Assembly (NCBI GenBank): GCA_028684405.1
Contig: JAQUGA010000029.1
Coordinates: forward strand, 1 to 9,747
Length of the DNA stretch: 9,747 bases
Source: Bacteroidales bacterium
GTDB taxonomy: Bacteria; Bacteroidota; Bacteroidia; Bacteroidales; WCHB1-69
Reading direction: 5' to 3'
The notes under the pieces are model-generated. The model saw only the letters and a program-made list of their open reading frames with translations. It did not search any database and was not told the origin of the DNA. Of the stretch, positions 1 through 6,209 are shown one piece after another. Both the position numbers and the translations under genes were made by a program. The stretch's first letter is position 1; every line of letters begins with the position of its first letter.

Positions 1-519
1 AAATCTCCCTTTTATAAGCAAAAATACAGCGAAATGTATTTTTCAAACGCAATATATAATTATTACATCCATCCACAATGGGATGATTTTGATTCCAATA
101 CACTGTATTTGAAAATATTATATGCGGATTATGATTTAGGGTTTTGTGTTATTGAGCTAATTGGAGAATGGAATGATTGCCTTTATAATGATATTAAATT
201 TTTTAAAAGGAACATTATTGAAACACTGTTGGCCGAAAACATCAATAAATTTATATTGATCGGAGAAAATGTTTTGAATTTTCATTATTCCGATGATTCC
301 TATTATCAAGAATGGTTTGAGGAAGTTGAAGATGGCTGGATTGTGGCTATGGGATTTCGACAACATCTCATCCATGAATTTAAAAATGCTGGTATTCAAC
401 ATTATATTCAGTTTGAAAATGAAGAATACGCCATAAATTGGAGAATCATGAAACCCAAGGAGCTTTTTGTCCGAATTGAAAACGATTTTTTTAACCAAAA
501 TTTATTACTTCCAATATAA
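1..519 (+). CDS. Uncharacterised protein, 5' end outside the window
   Basis: I do not recognise a named family. The frame is open from base 1 (KSPFYKQKYSE precedes the first ATG at 34), so the true start is probably upstream and 172 residues are visible. Nothing resembling a promoter can be judged in the 33 bases before that ATG. The protein is acidic and rich in aromatic residues, with no signal peptide, membrane segment or Cys/His metal cluster, which suggests a small soluble cytoplasmic protein. Distinctive stretches are HPQWDDFDSNTLYLKILYAD, IELIGEWND and KFILIGENVLNFHYSDD, the last followed by YYQEWFEEVEDGWIV. The alternating hydrophobic pattern suggests a mixed alpha/beta fold. It ends 37 bp before the clc gene, which has its own promoter, so the two need not be co-transcribed. 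No function is inferred. Coding confidence is high; the start is unknown. Confidence 0.8.
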   Translation, partial: KSPFYKQKYSEMYFSNAIYNYYIHPQWDDFDSNTLYLKILYADYDLGFCVIELIGEWNDCLYNDIKFFKRNIIETLLAENINKFILIGENVLNFHYSDDSYYQEWFEEVEDGWIVAMGFRQHLIHEFKNAGIQHYIQFENEEYAINWRIMKPKELFVRIENDFFNQNLLLPI

Positions 520-521
520 AG

Positions 522-552
522 TTTGTAGGTTCAAAAAAAACACTTAATTTTG
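522..552 (+). promoter_or_regulatory. Bacteroidota-type promoter for the clc operon
   Basis: TTTG at 522-525 is followed after exactly 19 bp by TAATTTTG at 545-552. This matches the Bacteroidota primary-sigma consensus TTTG-N19-21-TAnnTTTG (-33/-7). It lies in the 37-bp gap after the upstream stop codon. The -7 box ends only 4 bp before the clc ATG at 557, so transcription should start at or within a few bases of the start codon. Confidence 0.7.
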
Positions 553-556
553 ACCT

Positions 557-2347
557 ATGATTTCTAAGTATCTTTTAAAAATTGCACATTACATAATTGG
601 CGTTAGGGATAGATATAATATTTCTAATCAACATTTTATACTCTTTTTGAGTCTTATTATTGGAATTATTGGAGGCTTATCTTCCATTTTATTAAAAAAC
701 TTGGTTTTCTACACATCTCACTTTCTTCACAGTCGCTTCCCCGCTAATGAATACAACTTTTTATATCTGGCTTTTCCCATCATTGGGATAATCCTGACTG
801 TGATTTATTTACGTGTTTTTATTAAAGATAAAATCAACCATGGAGTGAGTCGGATTTTATATGCCATTTCGAAAGACAAAGGCAATATTAAGCCACATAA
901 CATGTATTCATCTCTAATTTCCAGTACATTAACTGTTGGTTTTGGAGGTTCAGTCGGACTGGAGGCTCCGATTGTACTCACGGGATCAGCCATCGGTTCA
1001 AATATTGGAAGATTATTTAAAATGAACACGCAGACAAAAATACTTTTGATTGCCTGTGGTTCTTCTGCCGCCATGGCTGCAATTTTTAAATCGCCCATTG
1101 CCGCTATTGTTTTTGCCATCGAAGTTCTAATGATTGACCTTACGATGGGATCACTTTTACCACTGCTTATTGCTTCGATAACCGGAACTACTGTTTCTTT
1201 TCTTTTGTTGGGCAAAGATGTCATGTTTGACTTCAGTGTAACCAACAATTTCAACATGTCGAACATTCCATTTTATATCATACTCGGCATTTTTTGCGGA
1301 TTTGTATCCCTGTACTTCACCCGAGCTTCAATGTACGTCGAAGGCATTTTCAAAAACATTAAGCGACAAGGGGTCAAAATATTGGCTGGAGGAGTTGGCT
1401 TAGGAATCTTAATTTTCTTTTTTCCAATATTGTATGGTGAGGGCTATCAAGACATTAACTACATCCTAAATGGGCAAGCTCACGAAGTGATGCACAACAG
1501 CTTTTTCTACGACTTTAAGGACAATGCGTATATGTTTTTATTATTCATATTTTTAGTATTGATTTTTAAAGTTATTGCAATGTCAATAACCAATGGAGCT
1601 GGCGGGATTGGAGGTGTTTTTGCTCCATCCTTGCTCATGGGGGGATTGTCGGGATATTTCATTGTCTTGCTTACAAAAACTTTTTCAAACTTGAGTCTTC
1701 CACACGAAAACTTCACCTTGGCGGGCATGGCAGGCGTGATGGCGGGCGTAATGCATTCTCCGCTAACCGCTATTTTCTTAATTGCAGAAATCAGCGGAGG
1801 ATATCAATTATTCATTCCTTTAATGATTACTTCCGTTTTTGCTTACTTAACGGTAATCCCGTTCGAACGATATTCAATTTATAGCAAACGCCTTGCCGCA
1901 CGAGGAGAATTGGTAACACACCACAAAGACAAAACCGCATTGCTGCATTTGAATATTATGGAAATGCTTGAAACCAACTTTTCAACCGTCGATAATGATG
2001 CCTCCTTGAGAGAGCTCGTAAAAGTTATTGCTTCCTCAAAACGCAATGTTTTTCCGGTGGTTGATAGCGAAAACAATTTTGAGGGATTGGTTTTTATGGA
2101 TGATATTAGAGATCTGATTTTTAATCCAGAAATATATGATACTGTTTTTGTTTCTGAATTAAAATATACGCCCAAATGCACCATTGCTCCAGACGAGCCC
2201 ATGAAAGAGGTAGTGCAAAAATTTGAAGAATCGGGAACCTACAACATGCCTGTTGTCGACCACAACAATAAATACATTGGCTTTGTTTCCAGAGCAAATA
2301 TGTTTACCAATTACCGCGAAATTATTGAAGAACTTTCTCAAGACTAA
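557..2347 (+). CDS. CLC-family chloride channel with C-terminal tandem CBS domains
   Basis: This 596-residue inner-membrane protein moves chloride or a related anion. The CLC membrane domain covers about residues 25-445 and two CBS domains lie at about 472-522 and 533-592; CBS pairs commonly bind adenine nucleotides and gate transport. Visible CLC motifs are GLEAP at 134-138 (usual GxEGP, gating Glu = E136), FAIEV at 186-190, GGVFAP at 352-357 (usual GxFxP), SPLTA at 401-405 and a Tyr at about 439 that aligns with the central anion-site Tyr. By alignment by eye, the proton-pathway Glu of E. coli ClC-ec1 (E203, in IIEEM) is replaced by V190, as in CLC channels. The usual GSGIP motif is degenerate (HGVSRI, about 95-100). 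This favours a channel or uncoupled transporter over a Cl-/H+ antiporter, which is inference. The ATG at 557 is the only ATG near the N-terminus; the next in-frame Met is residue 116. A nucleoid-protein gene follows 10 bp downstream. Confidence 0.95.
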   Translation: MISKYLLKIAHYIIGVRDRYNISNQHFILFLSLIIGIIGGLSSILLKNLVFYTSHFLHSRFPANEYNFLYLAFPIIGIILTVIYLRVFIKDKINHGVSRILYAISKDKGNIKPHNMYSSLISSTLTVGFGGSVGLEAPIVLTGSAIGSNIGRLFKMNTQTKILLIACGSSAAMAAIFKSPIAAIVFAIEVLMIDLTMGSLLPLLIASITGTTVSFLLLGKDVMFDFSVTNNFNMSNIPFYIILGIFCGFVSLYFTRASMYVEGIFKNIKRQGVKILAGGVGLGILIFFFPILYGEGYQDINYILNGQAHEVMHNSFFYDFKDNAYMFLLFIFLVLIFKVIAMSITNGAGGIGGVFAPSLLMGGLSGYFIVLLTKTFSNLSLPHENFTLAGMAGVMAGVMHSPLTAIFLIAEISGGYQLFIPLMITSVFAYLTVIPFERYSIYSKRLAARGELVTHHKDKTALLHLNIMEMLETNFSTVDNDASLRELVKVIASSKRNVFPVVDSENNFEGLVFMDDIRDLIFNPEIYDTVFVSELKYTPKCTIAPDEPMKEVVQKFEESGTYNMPVVDHNNKYIGFVSRANMFTNYREIIEELSQD

Positions 2348-2357
2348 AAAAAATGAT

Positions 2358-3404
2358 ATGATTAATTTGAAAAATGCAAAACTCGAAAGCCTTTGCATTC
2401 ACCAAGTAGGAAATAAAACCAAAGGAGAAGAACTTCTTTTATCACAATCCACCACTCCGCTGCACAGCGAAAAACTGATAAAAACTTTGCACAAATTTTT
2501 CCTGTCACAGTTTAATGTAAACGAACTTTATTCTTTTTCATTCTCGAATGATGACTTTACGATGAATCCGCTTTTCAACTATGCCCTTGGAATATTTAGC
2601 ATGCCAAATTCGCTTTTTAAAAACAGCATCGATATTGCCAAATTACTGTATGAAAACTCAACTCATCCACAAATAAAATCGGGAAATCTCTTTATAGCCT
2701 ATTTTTCGCATGTAAACTATAATGAACAACTTACTGAAGCCGTGGGGATTTTTAAAGCCGAAAACAAACAGTCTTTTATCACTATTGAAGAGACTCAAAA
2801 TCAATTTGTTTTGGATTGTGATTCTGGATTCAACAGTCGAAAAATGGATAAAGCGTGCTTTATTATCAACGGAAATGGAGATCATGGATTTCATGTATTA
2901 GTGGCTGATAATCCATCCAAATCATCCGATACGCAATATTGGAAAGAAGATTTTTTGAATGTAAAACCATGCAGCAATGAGTACAATCATACCAAAGAGT
3001 TTTTAAACCTGACCAAAACCTTTGTCGTTGAAAAACTAAAGGACGAATTTGAAATTGACAGAGCCGACCAAATAGATATGCTGAATCGTTCGGTGGATTT
3101 TTTCAAAAACAACGAACAGCTCGAAAAAGAAGCCTTTGTGAAAGAAGTTTTTGCCGATGAAAACATCATTAAATCGTTTATGGATTTCGACAAAGATTAT
3201 TGTGTTCAGAGAGATGTAGTGATTGACGAATGTTTCGAAATTTCGCCCCAAGCCGTAAAAAAACAAGCCCGTTTTTTTAAAAGTGTTTTAAAACTCGATA
3301 AGAATTTCCATGTTTATATTCATGGAAATAAAGATATGATTGAACGCGGCGAGGACGAAAATGGAAGAAAATTTTATAAGCTGTTTTTCGACGAAGAAAG
3401 CTAA
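2358..3404 (+). CDS. 37-kDa nucleoid-associated protein (YejK/NdpA family)
   Basis: This 348-residue soluble protein is close in length to E. coli YejK/NdpA (about 335), an abundant nucleoid-associated protein of poorly defined role. The typical family opening is visible (MINLKNAKLESLCIHQVGNK, residues 1-20), followed by a helical segment with HSEKLIKTLHKFFLSQF, a central part with SGNLFIAYFSHVNYN (108-122), ACFIINGNGDHGFHVLVAD (166-184) and YWKEDFLNVKP (194-204), and a helix-rich C-terminal half. No signal peptide or membrane segment is present. The frame stays open upstream to 2223 inside clc, but those residues are an out-of-frame shadow of the CBS domain. The ATG at 2358 starts the conserved sequence and sits 10 bp after the clc stop. 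The spacing and lack of a promoter indicate co-transcription with clc. The family assignment is firm; the physiological role is not known. Confidence 0.88.
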   Translation: MINLKNAKLESLCIHQVGNKTKGEELLLSQSTTPLHSEKLIKTLHKFFLSQFNVNELYSFSFSNDDFTMNPLFNYALGIFSMPNSLFKNSIDIAKLLYENSTHPQIKSGNLFIAYFSHVNYNEQLTEAVGIFKAENKQSFITIEETQNQFVLDCDSGFNSRKMDKACFIINGNGDHGFHVLVADNPSKSSDTQYWKEDFLNVKPCSNEYNHTKEFLNLTKTFVVEKLKDEFEIDRADQIDMLNRSVDFFKNNEQLEKEAFVKEVFADENIIKSFMDFDKDYCVQRDVVIDECFEISPQAVKKQARFFKSVLKLDKNFHVYIHGNKDMIERGEDENGRKFYKLFFDEES

Positions 3405-3440
3405 AAAGAGATTAAAATAAATGCTATTTGGCAAACGCAA

Positions 3441-3467
3441 AACAGACGTTTAAAACTCGTCTATGTT
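3441..3467 (-). terminator. Probable intrinsic terminator between convergent genes
   Basis: AACAGACG (3441-3448) pairs with CGTCT (3458-3462) and, after one bulged A, TGTT (3464-3467), with a 9-nt loop. Read on the minus strand, the hairpin is followed by a T-rich run (TTTTGCGTTTG), fitting the end of the MltF-like gene, whose stop is at 3487. On the plus strand the tail is weaker, but the same hairpin could also stop the clc operon. The stem is short, so confidence is moderate. Confidence 0.42.
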
Positions 3468-3486
3468 AAATTATTTGAATCTATTT

Positions 3487-4872
3487 CTAATACTCAGGAT
3501 ATACGTTTTTATAATGCAAATAGCGATTCCAAACATCGTTTACATATTTTTTGGTTCGCTTTCCATAATGATAGCCACTTTTGACTTCAGGCAAATTATA
3601 AATGGAAGGTTTTGCTTTTAGTATTAAACAAGAATCCACATTCGAATCCCAAACATTTGGGTCTTTTCCAAATTTAACGGCAATTCTACGAGCATCATCC
3701 ACGTGTCCACTTCCTGTGTGAAAAGCTGCAACTACAAACTTAACGAGCTGCTCTTTATCACGCACTTCGTCTTTGTACTTATTTCTAAGATAATCGATTA
3801 ATTTAGCTCCATGAGTAATTTGCTGTTCTCCGTTCATCGAAGGTGTAACGCCGAATTTTCTGGCTGTAGTAGGCATTAATTGCAACAAACCAAAGCTGCC
3901 TCCATCGCCAATTAAGCCCTCTTTAAATTTTGATTCCTGATAAATAATGGCACCGTATAATCGCCAATCCCATTTGTACTTTTGGCTGACTTTTTTTAAA
4001 ACTTTATCATATTTCGACAATTCATTTTGTTTTTTAGATTCCATAGAATTTGAAAAACGCACCGGAGAATAGGAATAATGATAATATTTATGATACAGTT
4101 TTTTATACTTTTTAGTTTGCTTAAACTCCTCAAGCCAAACATTTACGGTATCTCTCAATACACTGTTTTTAGGATGAAAAACCCATTCTAAGGAAACACT
4201 GTCTGCCACTTCAAATGAATAATCAATATTGTCATAATAAGAAGCATAAACTCTGGCAACGTTTCTTTCGCAAACAGTATAATCGATGCTTTTATTGGAA
4301 ACCTTTTCGATCAAAGTTTCGATACTGTTATCTGAATCGAAAAGAAATTTAAAATCGACATTATATTTCACTGAATTTCTTAATATAAATTCCGAAAAAG
4401 AGCTGTGTGCGGGCAAAGTAATTGTTTTTCCTTGCAAATTGGACCATTGTGAAACGAAGCTACTATCCTTTGACTTCCTTTGGACAAGTGTTAAAGGAGA
4501 TTTTGAATGAGCTTCGCTATACAGTAAAAAAAGATTACGCAAATGCGTTTCCTTAATGTTTCCCGCCAATATATCTGATTTTCCTGCAACAAGCGTTTCA
4601 AAAGCACTAGCCGTATTATCGCGCACCTCAACGTGCAAATGTAAACCTAGATAGTGTGCCAATTCATTCAGCAGTTCCAATTGAAAACCAAGCGGTTTGC
4701 CTTTGAAAATATAATAATCAATACTATTGTAATTTAATGTTGCCTTTAAAACACCACTGGACAAAAGCAATTCGTATTGCTCTTCTGGGCTAATAACTTC
4801 CTGAATAATTTCTTTATCCTTGCAGGATGCAAAAAAGAGAATAAAAGAAAGCAGTATCAAAAATCTACTCAT
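3487..4872 (-). CDS. MltF-like lytic transglycosylase lipoprotein (SBP_bac_3 + SLT domains)
   Basis: This 461-residue lipoprotein likely cleaves peptidoglycan glycan strands. It opens with a hydrophobic signal and a lipobox (FASC, lipid Cys = C17). A periplasmic substrate-binding-type domain runs from about 35 to 265, with landmarks GKPLGFQLELLNELA (58-72) and GKSDILAGNIKET (97-109). The C-terminal lytic transglycosylase domain runs from about 285 to 455. Its catalytic Glu is E313 in YQES, with GSFGLLQLMPTTA at 325-337 and GHVDDA at 389-394. This two-domain order and length match E. coli MltF, where the N-terminal domain modulates the muramidase. The usual AYNxG motif reads AFHTG (383-387), so the conserved Asn is His. 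Residues after the lipid Cys are KDKE, a charged stretch that may favour surface export in Bacteroidota; this is uncertain. The gene is transcribed alone, from a promoter at about 5055-5087, with no partner gene adjacent. The start at 4872 gives an immediate, well-formed signal peptide. Confidence 0.92.
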   Translation of the reverse strand: MSRFLILLSFILFFASCKDKEIIQEVISPEEQYELLLSSGVLKATLNYNSIDYYIFKGKPLGFQLELLNELAHYLGLHLHVEVRDNTASAFETLVAGKSDILAGNIKETHLRNLFLLYSEAHSKSPLTLVQRKSKDSSFVSQWSNLQGKTITLPAHSSFSEFILRNSVKYNVDFKFLFDSDNSIETLIEKVSNKSIDYTVCERNVARVYASYYDNIDYSFEVADSVSLEWVFHPKNSVLRDTVNVWLEEFKQTKKYKKLYHKYYHYSYSPVRFSNSMESKKQNELSKYDKVLKKVSQKYKWDWRLYGAIIYQESKFKEGLIGDGGSFGLLQLMPTTARKFGVTPSMNGEQQITHGAKLIDYLRNKYKDEVRDKEQLVKFVVAAFHTGSGHVDDARRIAVKFGKDPNVWDSNVDSCLILKAKPSIYNLPEVKSGYHYGKRTKKYVNDVWNRYLHYKNVYPEY

Positions 4873-5007
4873 ACATCTATTTTAAGTTAACAAAAAATCT
4901 GTGTTTGATAAAAAAAACAGCAAATACCTAGCTTTCGTAATCATAAAATCAAAGAGTAAAGTAAATAAAGGGAATAAATGAAGTTTGCTGAAGTGAGGTT
5001 TTCTTAA

Positions 5008-5025
5008 CAAAATAACGTTGTTTTG
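5008..5025. repeat. 18-bp near-palindrome in the leader of the MltF-like gene
   Basis: CAAAATAACGTTGTTTTG is symmetric about 5016/5017 except for one pair (T5013/G5020), with AACGTT at its centre. It lies about 25-40 nt downstream of the predicted minus-strand transcription start, so it could be a repressor site or a weak RNA hairpin. Low-complexity AT sequence makes chance occurrence quite possible. Confidence 0.3.
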
Positions 5026-5054
5026 ACGTTTTCTTGCAAACACGATTGAGGCTG

Positions 5055-5087
5055 CAAATATAATAAAAAAAATTCTAAAACAGCAAA
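5055..5087 (-). promoter_or_regulatory. Bacteroidota-type promoter for the MltF-like gene
   Basis: On the minus strand, TTTG (5087-5084) is followed after 21 bp by TATATTTG (5062-5055), matching TTTG-N19-21-TAnnTTTG. Transcription should start at about 5050-5046, leaving a leader of about 175 nt before the ATG at 4872. No better promoter was seen closer to the gene. Confidence 0.6.
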
Positions 5088-5253
5088 CCTTCTGAATATT
5101 AGCAAAGTGCGACGTTGATTAAACTTAAAATGGGGAAAATAATATAAATTTCTTTAAAAATAATTGGACATTATAGGAAGTCTCGGTTGTTGGCTGGGTC
5201 TAAACGCCCTAGAATGAAAAGGTGCGCTTTTTAGTTTCGCTCAAAACGGGTAA

Positions 5254-6102
5254 TTACTTCTTTGAAAATGTAATCACTGGACGAAATCCCAAATGGCAAG
5301 CTGATTCAGAATATTTCTCAGAAGATGTGTTTTTAATTTCAGAAGCTTTTGATTTCCAGTGTCCGCCCATGGCAATACCTTTTTCCTGAATCATTTCAGA
5401 AACATTTCCATTCATATTGTACAATCCAAATTTAGAAGGAAAATAAGATTGGGAAGGAGCCATAATATGCTCATTTAGAGAATCGTAGAAGGTGTGTGTT
5501 TTAACAGAATCAGCATTCTCCTCATTAAGACGAAAATAATTTGCCATCCATGCTCCTTTTTTATTTCGGGTATATTCACCCTCCCAGGAATAAGGATTTG
5601 TTTTTCCACCGTTGGAAGCAGCATAAGTCCATTCTAAGCGTGAAGGCAGTCGTGCAGTAACAATGAATCTTCCTTTATTCAAATCGCTGATTTTTCCTGC
5701 AAGCCATTCACAATAAAGCTGAGCTGCTGCGTAACTAATATTCACTATAGGATATTTTTTAAATGCCGGATGTCGGTGATAATAAGTAGCATAAGGCTCA
5801 TTATAAGCCATTGGCGTTCGCCATTTTAGAGTGTCAATGGCAGCAATTTCAAGGGCTTTGATATTCCCATTATTTTGCAAATCGTATAAAAATTCTTGAT
5901 AATCCCAATTGGTTACTTCAGTTTTCAACATCCAGAAAGCGTCTACGGAAATAGTATCTTTGCCGTCCAAAAATGAACCAGAAGGAATGTATACAAAGCC
6001 TTTTGGAACTTTTGCCTTAATTTTTTCTTTTTGTGCAAAAACAGAGGGGAAGCTTGCTATAAAAATAAGCAAACTTACGGTAGCAATTCTAATTGGTTTC
6101 AT
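5254..6102 (-). CDS. Secreted FGE/SUMF1-fold protein lacking the catalytic cysteines
   Basis: This 282-residue protein has a signal peptide at 1-23 (cleavage VFA|Q) with no lipobox, so it is probably periplasmic or secreted. The rest is a formylglycine-generating-enzyme (SUMF1) fold: IPSGSF (39-44), TEVTNWDYQEFL (61-72), YPIVNISYAAAQLYCEWLA (117-135), ARLPSRLEWTYAA (150-162), NGNVSEM (231-237), GGHW (246-249) and the terminal LGFRPV (271-276). True sulfatase-activating FGEs carry two copper-binding Cys just after the GGSW motif; here that stretch is KSKASEIKNTSS. The only cysteines in the mature protein are in YCEW and SACH. It is therefore unlikely to be an active FGE, and no sulfatase is nearby. 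Bacteroidota use non-enzymatic versions of this fold in gliding/T9SS lipoproteins (GldJ, GldK/PorK), but this one is shorter, lacks the lipid Cys and lacks gldLMN neighbours. The frame extends to a TTG at 6135, but that lies inside the promoter -7 box; ATG 6102 gives a clean signal peptide. Confidence 0.88.
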   Translation of the reverse strand: MKPIRIATVSLLIFIASFPSVFAQKEKIKAKVPKGFVYIPSGSFLDGKDTISVDAFWMLKTEVTNWDYQEFLYDLQNNGNIKALEIAAIDTLKWRTPMAYNEPYATYYHRHPAFKKYPIVNISYAAAQLYCEWLAGKISDLNKGRFIVTARLPSRLEWTYAASNGGKTNPYSWEGEYTRNKKGAWMANYFRLNEENADSVKTHTFYDSLNEHIMAPSQSYFPSKFGLYNMNGNVSEMIQEKGIAMGGHWKSKASEIKNTSSEKYSESACHLGFRPVITFSKK

Positions 6103-6132
6103 AAAGTGTGGTTTATCTATAATTTGAAACAT

Positions 6133-6140
6133 CAAAAGTA
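6133..6140 (-). promoter_or_regulatory. -7 promoter box of the FGE-fold gene
   Basis: TACTTTTG on the minus strand (6140-6133) fits TAnnTTTG and predicts transcription from about 6128, with a leader of about 25 nt to the ATG at 6102. No TTTG occurs at the usual spacing; the nearest (6171-6168, inside the terminator hairpin) is 27 bp away, so the -33 element is weak or absent. The box supports 6102 rather than 6135 as the start. Confidence 0.5.
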
Positions 6141-6157
6141 AATAATAATATGAAATA

Positions 6158-6186
6158 AAATAGCCCTCAAAATTTGAGGGCTATTT
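6158..6186 (-). terminator. Intrinsic terminator of the DUF1015 gene
   Basis: A perfect inverted repeat has 14-bp arms (AAATAGCCCTCAAA at 6158-6171, its complement at 6173-6186) around one central base. The stem has the GC core GCCCTC/GAGGGC. It begins 24 bp after the DUF1015 stop and on the minus strand runs into TTTTATTTC, a good U-tract. The symmetric arms give A/T-rich flanks on both sides, so it could act in both directions, but only the minus-strand gene needs it. Confidence 0.85.
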
Positions 6187-6209
6187 ATCATTTATACAGA
6201 AAGATCGTA

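Larger units (their letters stand above)
4873..5253. other. 381-bp intergenic region: long leader of the MltF-like gene plus GC-richer block
   Basis: No credible gene is seen on either strand. From 5048 down to 4873 it is the probable 175-nt 5' untranslated leader of the minus-strand MltF-like gene. The leader is AT-rich apart from a near-palindrome at 5008-5025. The promoter is at 5055-5087. From about 5168 to 5250 lies a block noticeably richer in G+C than the surrounding A/T-rich sequence, just after the stop of the FGE-fold gene. I could not fold it into a convincing terminator, tRNA or known RNA. Confidence 0.5.

Noticed and set aside
805..1266. 153-codon minus-strand frame inside clc
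   Set aside because: It is antisense to strongly conserved CLC membrane helices, has no promoter or leader and no recognisable protein features: a shadow frame.
2223..2357. In-frame extension of the nucleoid-associated protein gene back into clc
   Set aside because: These 45 codons are an alternate frame of the second CBS domain. The conserved family N-terminus begins at ATG 2358, immediately after the clc stop.
5168..5250. tRNA or insertion-sequence remnant in the GC-richer block
   Set aside because: No T-arm GGTTCRA-type consensus, no cloverleaf, no terminal inverted repeats and no target-site duplication were found.
6103..6135. TTG/ATG starts extending the FGE-fold protein by 11 residues
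   Set aside because: The TTG is part of the TACTTTTG promoter box, and the extension would bury the signal peptide behind a polar, non-signal-like leader.
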